The notes beneath the pieces were generated by a model, which saw only the letters and a program-made list of their open reading frames with translations, did not search any database and was not told the origin of the DNA. Below, piece by piece: positions 16,848-24,397 of a stretch of 64,000 nucleotides of DNA. Position numbers and translations under genes: made by a program. Every line of letters starts with the position of its first letter. The first letter of the stretch is position 1. Source of the stretch: Albimonas sp036154955 (GTDB taxonomy: Bacteria; Pseudomonadota; Alphaproteobacteria; Rhodobacterales; Rhodobacteraceae); contig JAYZWL010000067.1 in the NCBI GenBank assembly GCA_036154955.1, positions 1 through 64,000 on the forward strand. The letters run 5' to 3'.

Positions 16848-17288
16848 CTACTCCGGAAAGCTGAAGGCCGCGACGAGGCGGCGGCGCCAGGACGGACCCA
16901 ACGAGGACGAAACGACCCCTCGCCCCGAATAGGCGTGGATCATCCGCGCCTCCGTCGGCCCGGCTTCGATGAGGATGCCCAGATGCTTGGCCGGTCCCCG
17001 CTCGCGCATGCGGAACAAAAGGGCGTCGCCAGGCCGCGCCGCCTCCGGCGCGACGGGGGTCATATGGCGCAAGGCCGCCGCCATCAGCCGCTCCTCGCGG
17101 CTCGGCTCCGACCAGTCGGGGCTGTAGGCCGGCGGCGCCTCGGGCTCCGCCCCCACCGCCTCCCGCCACACCCCGCGAACCAGCCCCAGGCAATCCGCGC
17201 CCGCGCCCCGCGCGCTCGCCTGATGACGATAGGGCGTGCCCAGCCAGCCCCGCGCCGCGGCTATCACCGCCGCCCGCCGATCAGCCAT
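16848..17288 (-). CDS. GTA NlpC/P60 cell-wall peptidase (g14)
   Basis: A 146-residue peptidase. The catalytic Cys is C33 in GADCLGLVRG and the likely His is H102 in AKHLGIL. The family cuts peptide bonds in peptidoglycan; in the RcGTA particle gp14 sits in the tail tip and helps DNA cross the wall. I chose ATG 17288 because the protein family begins close to this point; an ATG seven codons upstream (17309) is also possible. It overlaps the end of g13 by 8 bases. Confidence 0.9.
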   Translation of the reverse strand: MADRRAAVIAAARGWLGTPYRHQASARGAGADCLGLVRGVWREAVGAEPEAPPAYSPDWSEPSREERLMAAALRHMTPVAPEAARPGDALLFRMRERGPAKHLGILIEAGPTEARMIHAYSGRGVVSSSLGPSWRRRLVAAFSFPE

Positions 17289-18174
17289 CGAAAAGCGAGC
17301 TCCCGTCATGGTCCTCGTCCGACCGAGGATAGGCCGTCAGCCAGTCCTCGCCCGGAATCATCGGGAATCCGCGGAAGTTGTCGAAGTTGGAGAACTTGGC
17401 CTTGCAGGTCGTCGCGCTCTTGTCGCAGCCGGCATAGACCCGGAAGCCATCGCCCGGCGCGATGGCGACTTCGGGCGTATTCCACAGATCGATGACCCGC
17501 AGCCCGCTCTGCGCATAAAAGCTGCGCACCGTCGCCGAGGCGCCCGCATTGGCGCCGGAGGTCCATTCCAGCCGCCCGGCCGAAAAGAACCCCGGCGCCT
17601 CGTCGCCCGCGTTGCCGTCGACCACGAAGCGCCGGGCGTCCTGAACCGCGGCCACGGTGCCGGTCTTGTTCATCGCCCCGCTCAGGTCGACCCCGCATCG
17701 CGCGTCGCCAAGCTCGGCGTCGCACAGCCGCTGATAGATCCGCCCCAAGGGCCGGTTCAGCAGCTCCGCCTGCCCCAGCACCTCCATCTCGAAGGCCCCC
17801 GCGCCGCGGCGGATCTCCCCCGCGCGTCCCACGCTCAGCTTCGCCCGCCGCCCCACGTCGCGGAAATCGACGGCCCATTGCGTGATCACCGCGCCGTCAT
17901 ACAGCCCGCGGCCGATATCCGCCTCCGTGATCGCCGCCGAACGCAGCGCGCCCGAGGCCTCCACATTGTCCACCGCCAGACCCAGCGTCTGCTCCATCTC
18001 GGTGCGCGCGAAGCCGGTTTCCGGCTCGAACTCCACCCCGTCGAAGCTCAGCGCCAGGTCGTGATCGGTGAAGCCCAACGTGACGCCATCCTTGCGCGCC
18101 ACGGTCCAGCAACGGCAGAGCGTCGTGGCCTCCGAGGCCAGCTCGCTCGCCAGGTCCAGATCGAATTCCCGCAT
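17281..18174 (-). CDS. GTA hub protein, DUF2163 (g13)
   Basis: A 297-residue tail hub protein. It carries the DUF2163 N-terminal domain (about 10-165) and the C-terminal phage_BR0599-type end with GCDKSATTCKAKFSNFDNF. Four cysteines (C151, C160, C250, C257) are placed as in hub proteins that hold an iron-sulfur cluster; that role is inferred. It shares one base with the stop of g12 (TGATG arrangement), so the two are translationally coupled. Confidence 0.92.
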   Translation of the reverse strand: MREFDLDLASELASEATTLCRCWTVARKDGVTLGFTDHDLALSFDGVEFEPETGFARTEMEQTLGLAVDNVEASGALRSAAITEADIGRGLYDGAVITQWAVDFRDVGRRAKLSVGRAGEIRRGAGAFEMEVLGQAELLNRPLGRIYQRLCDAELGDARCGVDLSGAMNKTGTVAAVQDARRFVVDGNAGDEAPGFFSAGRLEWTSGANAGASATVRSFYAQSGLRVIDLWNTPEVAIAPGDGFRVYAGCDKSATTCKAKFSNFDNFRGFPMIPGEDWLTAYPRSDEDHDGSSLFDG

Positions 18175-18806
18175 CAGACCCGCACCTCCACCACCGGGAT
18201 CGAGGGGATGTCCCCCGCCTCCAGCGCCGACAGGGTCGCCACGATCCGGTCGGTATCGAAGCGCACCGGGACGTCGAACTCGAAGCCCGCGGTGATCGCC
18301 GCGCCCGCGCCGGGGGCGGCGGTGAACGTCACCAGCCCCGAGGCGTGGTTCACCACGAAATCGGCCGCGTATACCTTCTCCTCGCCGTCCACCGCCACCC
18401 GCACCGAGTTCGCCACGGGCTTGGAGATCACGCGCGTCCACGCATTCACCGCCGCCGGGTAGACCTTCACCAGCTGAAACGCCGTCGCCGTCCCGTCGCC
18501 CGTCCCGACGATCTGGTCCGTCGGCCCCACGTCGTCGCCGGGCGCGCAGGACTTGTGGTCCATCGGGTCCTTCCAGCGGAACGCATGAAGCTGCCCGCGC
18601 CGCGCTTCGAAAAACGCGACGACCTCCGCCAGATCGTCCAATGAGCTCAGCCCCACGCCCGCATCATAGCGCCGGCGCGACTCCGCCCAGTTGGTGTTCC
18701 GCTGTTCGAAGCCGTTGGCGAGCGAGACGATCTCCGTCCGTCGCTGCGGGCCGCCCGAGGAGCCGACCGACAGCCGGTCGGGAAAGCGCACGTCATGAAA
18801 CGCCAT
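18174..18806 (-). CDS. GTA distal tail protein, DUF2460 (g12)
   Basis: A 210-residue DUF2460/TIGR02217 protein. The family segment FHDVRFPDRLSVGSSGGP opens the protein, and ARRGQLHAFRWKDPMDHK (about 68-85) is a typical core segment. In RcGTA gp12 forms a ring between the tail tube and the hub. It lies 9 bases after the tape measure gene. Confidence 0.94.
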   Translation of the reverse strand: MAFHDVRFPDRLSVGSSGGPQRRTEIVSLANGFEQRNTNWAESRRRYDAGVGLSSLDDLAEVVAFFEARRGQLHAFRWKDPMDHKSCAPGDDVGPTDQIVGTGDGTATAFQLVKVYPAAVNAWTRVISKPVANSVRVAVDGEEKVYAADFVVNHASGLVTFTAAPGAGAAITAGFEFDVPVRFDTDRIVATLSALEAGDIPSIPVVEVRV

Positions 18807-18815
18807 TGTTGATCC

Positions 18816-19484
18816 TCACCCGTTGCGCTGGCCCATCCGGACGGCGCGCGCCAGCTGCGCCGCCACCTGGCTCCGCGACCTCTGGAAACCGGCCGCATCG
18901 GGCGTATGGATGTTCACGGTCACGTTCACCGCCTTGCCCCCGCCCGCGGCCACGCCCAGCCGTCCGTCCGCCCCGCGCTGCAGCGGCAGGATCGCCTCCG
19001 GCCCCGCCTCGCCCATCAGCCCCGCGCCGCCCCGCATCGGAAACAGCGTCGGCCCCTCCACCACGCCGCCGCCTGCGAAAGCCCTCGGACGTCCGCCGGA
19101 AAAGGCGCCGCCCTTGGCGAAGGCCGAGAACCCTGCGAACAACCCCGATATCCCGGTTCCGATCGCCCCGGTCAGCCCCTGGCTGATCGCGCCATGCACC
19201 GGCGCCAGCGCCGCTTCGAAGGTTCGCCCCGCCAGGTCCGTCCCCAGCCGCGACAGCACGTCCGAGGCGTTGCCGCCCCCCGTCACCAGCCGGTCGAACG
19301 CCCCGCGCAGCGAGCCGGAGATCGCTCCAGCCAGCCCCTTCGCCTCCCGTGTCGCGTCGCGCATCTCGGACCGCATCCGCTTCAGCTCGTCCGAGACGCC
19401 AGAGGCGCCCTCGCTCGCGCCTCCGGCCGCCCCGCCGACCTCGCGCAGGGCGGTCCCGATATCGGTGTCGGAATAAATGCTCAT
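18816..19484 (-). CDS. GTA tail tape measure protein (g11)
   Basis: A 222-residue protein, far shorter than phage tape measures but matching RcGTA gp11 (about 220 residues) and its short tail. Residues 25-60 are a charged helix (LKRMRSEMRDATREAKG), followed by Gly/Ala-rich stretches (AFAKGGAFSGG, RAFAGGGVV) and GLMGEAGPEAILPLQRG, a common end motif of small tape measure proteins. It overlaps g10.1 by 4 bases (ATGA). Confidence 0.92.
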   Translation of the reverse strand: MSIYSDTDIGTALREVGGAAGGASEGASGVSDELKRMRSEMRDATREAKGLAGAISGSLRGAFDRLVTGGGNASDVLSRLGTDLAGRTFEAALAPVHGAISQGLTGAIGTGISGLFAGFSAFAKGGAFSGGRPRAFAGGGVVEGPTLFPMRGGAGLMGEAGPEAILPLQRGADGRLGVAAGGGKAVNVTVNIHTPDAAGFQRSRSQVAAQLARAVRMGQRNG

Positions 19485-19708
19485 GCTTCGCTCTCCCGTT
19501 TCGGTGCGTCAGGGAAGCGCGCCGCCAGCGCCGCCAGGTCGATCCGGGCCATCGGCTTCACCGGCTTCGCGCCGCCGTCGGGATCCGCCGCCGCGCGCAG
19601 TTCGCGCGGCGTCATCCCCCAGAACACGTCAGGCGGCAGGCGCAGCGCGCCCAGGCCCAACCGCATCAGCGAAGGCCAGTCGATCATCTCGCGCGACCCG
19701 TCCGACAT
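19481..19708 (-). CDS. GTA tail assembly chaperone, rcc01693 family (g10.1)
   Basis: A 75-residue protein with the family core LGLGALRLPPDVFWGMTPRE (residues 17-36). This small protein sits between g10 and the tape measure gene, the usual place of a second tail assembly chaperone. Short C-terminal region ends PDAPKRESEA. In many tailed phages the two chaperones arise by frameshift, but here they are separate genes 3 bases apart, as in RcGTA. Confidence 0.88.
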   Translation of the reverse strand: MSDGSREMIDWPSLMRLGLGALRLPPDVFWGMTPRELRAAADPDGGAKPVKPMARIDLAALAARFPDAPKRESEA

Positions 19709-19711
19709 GGC

Positions 19712-20029
19712 TCAACCGTCCAGCGGCGAGAAGGTCGCCATCAACAGCGCCGCGGCGGCGCGCGCCGCCCCTCCGGCGCCGCCCTCGACCCGCATCGTCG
19801 CGAACGCCGCGTCCGTGACCGCGAAGCCCCCGCCCCGCAGCCCGGCCGCCAGCAGCGCGATCAGATCGCCCGCCCGATAGCCGCCGGTCTCGAACCGCTC
19901 GACCAGCGCCGCCAACCCGTCGGCTCCCAGCGCCGTCTCCAGCTCCGCCAGCCCGCCCAGGGTCAGGCGCAGAACGCGCGGAACCCCGTCCACGATCAGC
20001 TCCGCCTCGCCCCGCGCCGTGTTGACCAT
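19712..20029 (-). CDS. GTA tail assembly chaperone, GTA TAC family (g10)
   Basis: A 105-residue protein of the gene-transfer-agent TAC family. It shows LTLGGLAELETALGADGLAA (about 23-42) and FETGGYRAGDLIALLAAGL. It is expected to bind the tape measure protein during tail assembly and to be absent from mature particles. It begins one base past the stop of the tail tube gene. Confidence 0.9.
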   Translation of the reverse strand: MVNTARGEAELIVDGVPRVLRLTLGGLAELETALGADGLAALVERFETGGYRAGDLIALLAAGLRGGGFAVTDAAFATMRVEGGAGGAARAAAALLMATFSPLDG

Positions 20030-20030
20030 G

Positions 20031-20438
20031 TCAGGCCGCCACGAAGCTCAGCGCGCCGGCCGAGGCCAGGGCGACTTCGTAGACCGCCTCGCCGTCATGC
20101 TGGCCGGAATACTCCAGAGCCGTGATCTGGAACGCCCCCGTCACCGTCCCGAAGTCGGGCACGATCACCTGGAACGACGGGACCGAACCGTCGAAGAAGG
20201 CCTGCCGCATGGTCGCGTCGGTCTCCCCGTCCAGGAACACCCCCGACCCCGCGATGGAGGCGCTGCGCAGCCCCGCCCCCGCAAGCAGCTCCCGCCAACG
20301 TCCGGAGGATCCCACATGGGTCACGTCCACCGTCTCGGCGTTGAACGCGATCCGCGTCGCCCGCAGCCCCGCCACGGTGACGTAGCCGGACCCCGTATCG
20401 ACCTTCAGCAGAAGGTCCTTGCCCATCTGAGCAGCCAT
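20031..20438 (-). CDS. GTA major tail tube protein, TP901-1 family (g9)
   Basis: A 135-residue tail tube protein. It begins MAAQMGKDLLLKVDTG and holds the VDVTHVGSSGRWRELLAGAG segment (about 37-56) typical of TP901-1-type major tail proteins. Stacked hexameric rings of it make the tube through which DNA passes. The length equals the RcGTA gp9 class. It is 21 bases after g8. Confidence 0.94.
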   Translation of the reverse strand: MAAQMGKDLLLKVDTGSGYVTVAGLRATRIAFNAETVDVTHVGSSGRWRELLAGAGLRSASIAGSGVFLDGETDATMRQAFFDGSVPSFQVIVPDFGTVTGAFQITALEYSGQHDGEAVYEVALASAGALSFVAA

Positions 20439-20459
20439 TTGCGTCGCCTTTCCCGTGGA

Positions 20460-20876
20460 TTAGTGTTCGATCCTGAAGCGGAACCGCAGGAAGATCCCCC
20501 GCCCGCCGTCCTTGCCTCGCCGGGCCTTGGCGCCGATGAAATCGGCGCTGGCCACCCGGCCGGACGGCAAGGCGGGAAGCCCGCCCGTCACCGCCGCGGC
20601 CACCGCCTCGGCCGCCAGCTTGGCCGAGGCGAAGCCGGGCTCCGCGGCATGGACGGAGATCTCGACCTCATGCGCCGACCCGTTCAGCCCCTGCGCCGAC
20701 CAGTCCGACACCGTCTCCTCGCCCAGCAGCACGTAGAGCCCCGCTTCGCCCTCCGCCCCGTCGTCATGGGGCGGCGCATCCCAGATCCGGTCTCCCGCCA
20801 GCGCGGCCAGCCCGGAGGAGCTGCTCAGCGCCGCGTAAACCGCGCCCTGAAGCGACGCCGATGCCTCGTAGCTCAT
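20460..20876 (-). CDS. GTA tail terminator, DUF3168 (g8)
   Basis: A 138-residue DUF3168 protein. It has LQGAVYAALSS at the start, the core GDRIWDAPP (28-36) and SAHEVEISVHA in the middle. In siphophages this family closes the tail tube at the head-proximal end. The ATG at 20876 shares 4 bases with the g7 stop (ATGA), which points to coupled translation. Confidence 0.92.
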   Translation of the reverse strand: MSYEASASLQGAVYAALSSSSGLAALAGDRIWDAPPHDDGAEGEAGLYVLLGEETVSDWSAQGLNGSAHEVEISVHAAEPGFASAKLAAEAVAAAVTGGLPALPSGRVASADFIGAKARRGKDGGRGIFLRFRFRIEH

Positions 20877-21226
20877 TCCGTCGCCTCCTCGTCCGCCCAG
20901 CAGATCAGGAACCGGCCGCGAGCGTCCGCCTCGGTCACCGCGCGGATGCGGAACGTCCGCCCATCCTCCCGAAACCGCTGATCGGCGCGCGGCCGGGTCA
21001 CGGCCCCGACCGGCGCGGCGCGCACCAGAATGCGATGCGACACCCGGCTGCCCTGCCGCCCGCCGCGCTCCAGCTCCCGTCCCGCCCGCGGCGTGACGGC
21101 GGCCCAGAGCACGCCCAGTTCCGCCCAGCCGACCGAGGCGCCTCCGGCCCCGTCCGGGGTCCGCGTCGGGCCCTCCAGCACCAGCCGTCGGTTCAGCACC
21201 GGGGCCATCGGAACCGCCGCGCTCAC
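20873..21226 (-). CDS. GTA head-tail stopper / head closure protein (g7)
   Basis: A 117-residue phage head-tail adaptor. The core WAELGVLWAAVTPRAGRE (about 35-52) and the C-terminal FRIRAVTEADARGRFL match SPP1 gp16-like head closure proteins. It overlaps g6 and g8 by 4 bases each. Expected as a ring between connector and tail terminator. Confidence 0.9.
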   Translation of the reverse strand: MSAAVPMAPVLNRRLVLEGPTRTPDGAGGASVGWAELGVLWAAVTPRAGRELERGGRQGSRVSHRILVRAAPVGAVTRPRADQRFREDGRTFRIRAVTEADARGRFLICWADEEATE

Positions 21227-21804
21227 AGCCGCAGCTCCCGATGCCGGGCGACCAGCGCCCGCACGCCGTAGGGCGGCTCCTCGCCGGGCTCGGACACCGC
21301 ATGGCGCTGCTCGTAGTACTGTGCGCCCAGCAGCATCACCGCCTGGCGAAGCTCCTCAGGCACGTCGGCCGGCGCCTCGCCATAGCCGGCCACCAGCTCG
21401 ACCTCCGCGACGCCATCCGTCGGGATCTTGGGCAGGAACCGCCCGCCGCGCCCCGACAGCCACGGACGGAAGCCGTCCGGCGACAGCACCCAGCGCGAGC
21501 TGTCGACCGCCTCCCACCCGCCATCCGCATCGACCAGAGTCACCGCGTTGATCTGCGCGACCGGAGCGAGCGGGATCGCCACCCGCGTCGGTTCGCGCCA
21601 ACGGGTCACGGTCCACTTGAACCGCCGCCGGATCAGACGCTTGCCCACCAGCCCCTCGATGCCGGCGCCCGCGGCCCTTGCGCAGCGCTCGATCACCGCC
21701 GCCTCGTCCGGCGCGCCCGCGAAGCCCGACGCCAGCCGCAGATGCGCGCAGAAATCGTCCAGGTCCACCGGCGCCACTGCGGCCGGCTCAAGTTCCGTGA
21801 TCAT
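21223..21804 (-). CDS. GTA head-tail connector (g6)
   Basis: A 193-residue connector (gp6-like, phiE125 gp8 family). The N-terminal segment LDDFCAHLRL (15-24), the middle INAVTLVDADG, the segment VAEVELVAGYGEAPADVPEEL, and the helix LRQAVMLLGAQYYEQR are all usual. It forms the adaptor ring under the portal. It is 12 bases past the extra gene at 21817. Confidence 0.93.
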   Translation of the reverse strand: MITELEPAAVAPVDLDDFCAHLRLASGFAGAPDEAAVIERCARAAGAGIEGLVGKRLIRRRFKWTVTRWREPTRVAIPLAPVAQINAVTLVDADGGWEAVDSSRWVLSPDGFRPWLSGRGGRFLPKIPTDGVAEVELVAGYGEAPADVPEELRQAVMLLGAQYYEQRHAVSEPGEEPPYGVRALVARHRELRL

Positions 21805-21816
21805 CGGAAATCCTCC

Positions 21817-22107
21817 TCAGGCCGCCAGCACGCGCAGCATCAGGCTCTGGCTCAGCACCCGATCCGCGCTGGTGCGCACCCGGTTCGTCACATGGTAGAC
21901 ATGCCCCGCGCGCCCGCCCCTCAGCAGCGCGGTGGAGGCGCCGTCCCCGCAGCTCGCGCAGACCAGCACCAGCGCCTCCGCATCCATCTCCTGCGGCACG
22001 ATCATCCATCCCAGGTCCTCGCGGACCGTCTCTCCGGGACCCAGTCCGCGCCAGGCCAGCGCCACCGGCCGCGTCTCGTCGCGGCGCTTGATCAGATAGT
22101 CGCCCAT
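21817..22107 (-). CDS. Extra small virion-module protein between capsid and connector genes
   Basis: A 96-residue protein that begins MGDYLIKRRDETRPVALAW and ends with SADRVLSQSLMLRVLAA. The whole reads as a beta-rich Ig-like domain (GHVYHVTNRVRTS resembles the last strands of such folds). From memory, similar small proteins lie after the capsid gene in some prophages of this order but not in the R. capsulatus GTA. A decoration or fibre-adaptor role is a guess. A GGGAGGG ribosome site is clear. The start ATG 22107 is set 200 bases from the capsid gene, in a gap with two hairpins. Confidence 0.7.
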   Translation of the reverse strand: MGDYLIKRRDETRPVALAWRGLGPGETVREDLGWMIVPQEMDAEALVLVCASCGDGASTALLRGGRAGHVYHVTNRVRTSADRVLSQSLMLRVLAA

Positions 22108-22129
22108 CGCTACGCCCTCCCGCTGGTCA

Positions 22130-22153
22130 CGCCGGCGGAAGAAACCGCCGGCG
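22130..22153 (-). promoter_or_regulatory. 9-bp hairpin just upstream of the extra GTA gene
   Basis: CGCCGGCGG and its complement with a 6-base loop, ending 22 bases before ATG 22107 and immediately before its ribosome site. It could control translation of the extra gene or protect the downstream mRNA. Confidence 0.65.
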
Positions 22154-22262
22154 AACGCATCGGCGATCGGAAGCGCCCCCGCGCGGACCCGGTCACGACA
22201 TGGGGAAGCAGGATGCGAGCATCCCGCGCGGAAGCGCCCCGGCCGGTCCTCCCGGTCCGACC

Positions 22263-22292
22263 TCCGCGGCGCGGCTTCAACCGCGCCGCGGA
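22263..22292 (-). promoter_or_regulatory. 12-bp hairpin after the GTA capsid gene
   Basis: TCCGCGGCGCGG and its exact complement with a 6-base loop, 15 bases past the capsid stop codon. No T-run follows on the minus strand, so it may act as a partial terminator or, more likely, as a 3'-end stabiliser for capsid mRNA. Confidence 0.7.
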
Positions 22293-22307
22293 TCGTCCGG
22301 CCCCGGG

Positions 22308-23480
22308 TCAGGAGGCCGAGAACTGCAGCAGCTTGATCGCCGAGAAGTCGGTCACGTCGCCGCCCACGCGCTTGGTGGCGTAGAACAGGACATGGGGCTT
22401 GGCGGAGAACGGGTCGCGCAGCACCCGCAGGTCCGGCCGCTCGGCGACGGTGTAGCCCGCGCCGAAGTCGCCGAAGGCGATCGCCTTGGCCCCGGCGGCG
22501 ATGTCGGGCATGTCCTCGCAGATCAGCACCGGGTAGCCCATCAGGCGGGCCGGCTCGCCCTGGGCGAGCCCATCCGACCACAGGAACCGCCCGTCGGCGT
22601 CCTTCATCTTGCGCACCGCGCCGGCGGTCTTCGAGTTCATCACGAAGGTCGCCTTGGCGCGGTAGCGGGCGCCCAGCGCATAGACCAGGTCCACGATCGC
22701 GTCGGCCGGGTCGGAGGCGGAGAAATCGCCCGAGACCCCGGTCGGCACGTAGTTCAGCGTGCCCCAGCTCTCGCCCGCGCTCACATGCGCCACGTCGTAG
22801 TCGAGGAAGCCGGTGGGCTGATCGGATCCGTCGCCGTTGATGAAGGCGTCGCTCTCGGCGCGGGCGAATTTGTCGGCGATGCGGTCGGCGAGCCAGCCCT
22901 CGATGTCGAAGGCCGAGTCGTCCAGCAGCCGCTGCGAGGCCTTGGGCAGCGCCGACAGCTCATGCAGCGGGATCGACACGCGCTCGATCTGCGGGGTCGT
23001 CGTCTCCGACACCGAACCCGACTCCGACGACCAGCCATGGCCGAAGTCCGCGTGGTCGACCAGCACGTCGAAGGCGTTGGCCTCCACCTGCACCACGTTG
23101 GCGATGGAGCGGATCGAGCCCGCGCCGGTCAGCACCGACTGGATGCGGGCCGAGGTCTGCGGGTCCACCAGGTAGCCGCCCTCGGCGTTGACCGCGGTCG
23201 ACAGGCCCTTGCGCTCCACCGTCACGCCGCGCAGCGCGTCGTCGTCGCCCGAGCGCAGATAGGCCGACAGCGCCTTGCGATGCGGCAGGTCCAGGTCGGC
23301 CGAGCGGCTCAGCGCCGGGCGCCCGCCCGCGCCGGCGGACTTGCGGTCGATGGCCTCCAGCCGATCGTCCTGCGCCTTCATGCGGGACTTCATCTCGTCC
23401 TGGAAGGCGCCGAACTCCCGCAGGAAACCGGCGACCGCCGACTTGGCTTCGAGGCCCTGGCCCAGATTGGCATTGGTCAT
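22308..23480 (-). CDS. GTA major capsid protein, HK97 fold (g5)
   Basis: A 390-residue HK97-type capsid protein. The N-terminal 50 residues form the helical delta domain (VAGFLREFGAFQDEMKSRM), expected to be cut off by the g4 protease. The mature part begins after about residue 90 and has GGYLVDPQTSARIQSVLTGA and the C-terminal GFGDFGAGYTV-type end. Start ATG 23480 has an AAGGAA site. RcGTA heads are small oblate shells of this protein. Confidence 0.95.
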   Translation of the reverse strand: MTNANLGQGLEAKSAVAGFLREFGAFQDEMKSRMKAQDDRLEAIDRKSAGAGGRPALSRSADLDLPHRKALSAYLRSGDDDALRGVTVERKGLSTAVNAEGGYLVDPQTSARIQSVLTGAGSIRSIANVVQVEANAFDVLVDHADFGHGWSSESGSVSETTTPQIERVSIPLHELSALPKASQRLLDDSAFDIEGWLADRIADKFARAESDAFINGDGSDQPTGFLDYDVAHVSAGESWGTLNYVPTGVSGDFSASDPADAIVDLVYALGARYRAKATFVMNSKTAGAVRKMKDADGRFLWSDGLAQGEPARLMGYPVLICEDMPDIAAGAKAIAFGDFGAGYTVAERPDLRVLRDPFSAKPHVLFYATKRVGGDVTDFSAIKLLQFSAS

Positions 23481-23526
23481 GTGAGACTTTCCTTCGTCCA
23501 TCCGAAAGCTGTGAAGGTTCGACAAG

Positions 23527-24132
23527 TCAGCCGCCGAAGCGGCCCCGCGCCTCGGCGATCGCGTCGGCCAGGGCCGTCGCCAGCGCCGCGTCGTCGGCGT
23601 CCTCGCCGCCGGCGTCGATGACGTCGTCATCGGACTTGGCCGCCGACGCGCGCGCCTCGGGAAGCATGGGGAAGGTCACCAGCGACACCTCCCACAGCTC
23701 CACCGCCTGCAGAAGCCGCCCGCCGCCCGGCGCGCGTCCCGCCTTGAGGGCGCGGTAGCCGATGGACAGGCCATCGACCGCCCCCGCCCTGAGCAGCGAC
23801 AGCGCCTCGGCGCCGCGCCGCACCTCGGTCAGAAGCCGCCCGCGCACGCGCAGCCCCCGATCGTCCTCGCGCACCTGGTCCCACACGCCGATCGGCTGGG
23901 CGGGATCGTGCTGCCACAGAAGCTTGACCGACCGCCTCGCCGCACGGGTGGCGGCCAGGCTCGCCGCGAAGGCCCCCGGCTCCACCACGTCGCCCGACTG
24001 GTCGGAGACCCCGAACAGCGAGGCGTAGCCCTCGATCCGCCCGTCATCGGCCACCGTCGCCACCTGGTCGAAGGCGACGAACTTCGTCTCCAGCCCGAAT
24101 GCGCTCGGATTGGATGCGTGAAATTCCGTCAT
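23527..24132 (-). CDS. GTA prohead protease, HK97 family (g4)
   Basis: A 201-residue serine protease that matures the capsid protein. Catalytic residues by motif are H75 (LLWQHDPAQP), S123 (DGLSIGY) and an acid near E148 (LWEVSLVTFPM). The acidic C-terminal tail (DDDVIDAGGEDADD) may be a scaffold part. It lies 46 bases upstream of the capsid gene and 10 bases after g3.5. Confidence 0.94.
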   Translation of the reverse strand: MTEFHASNPSAFGLETKFVAFDQVATVADDGRIEGYASLFGVSDQSGDVVEPGAFAASLAATRAARRSVKLLWQHDPAQPIGVWDQVREDDRGLRVRGRLLTEVRRGAEALSLLRAGAVDGLSIGYRALKAGRAPGGGRLLQAVELWEVSLVTFPMLPEARASAAKSDDDVIDAGGEDADDAALATALADAIAEARGRFGG

Positions 24133-24142
24133 GTGCTGATCC

Positions 24143-24397
24143 TCAGGGATTGAAACGGCCTTCGAGCAGGACCGCCGCGAACTGGCTCACCAGCGCCGCC
24201 GCGACCCCGAACACCGCGAGCCACAGCCGCTTCTCCAGCCGCTCCACGGCCTGGTCGATCCGGTCGAGCGACCGCTCCAGCGCCGCCCAGCGTTCATCGA
24301 GCACACGCTCCAGCGCCTCGATCCGGGCATGCGCGCTGTCGAAGGGCTCGTAGAGGAACTTCGACCCGCCCGAGCCCGTGCGCAGGCTGTTGCGCAT
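24143..24397 (-). CDS. GTA head formation protein, RCAP_rcc01685 family (g3.5)
   Basis: An 84-residue protein: a short Gly/Ser start (MRNSLRTGSGGSKFLYEPFD), a charged coiled helix (ARIEALERVLDERWAALERSL), and one C-terminal hydrophobic span (LWLAVFGVAAALVSQFAAVLL). This matches the small gene between portal and protease in RcGTA. ATG 24397 shares its A with the portal stop (TGATG), so translation is coupled. The open frame runs further upstream but only as a shadow of the portal gene. Confidence 0.88.
   Translation of the reverse strand: MRNSLRTGSGGSKFLYEPFDSAHARIEALERVLDERWAALERSLDRIDQAVERLEKRLWLAVFGVAAALVSQFAAVLLEGRFNP

Noticed and set aside
12783..17495. Very long open frame (about 1570 codons) on the plus strand opposite GTA g13-g15
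   Set aside because: Its translation is Arg/His/Pro-rich without domains. It is the reverse shadow of high-GC genes that are clearly recognised on the minus strand.
22293..22312. Third full copy of the GCCCCGGG palindrome at the capsid stop codon
   Set aside because: Only the left half (CCCCGGGTCAGG) matches. The right arm diverges and the bases belong partly to the capsid stop, so chance is possible.
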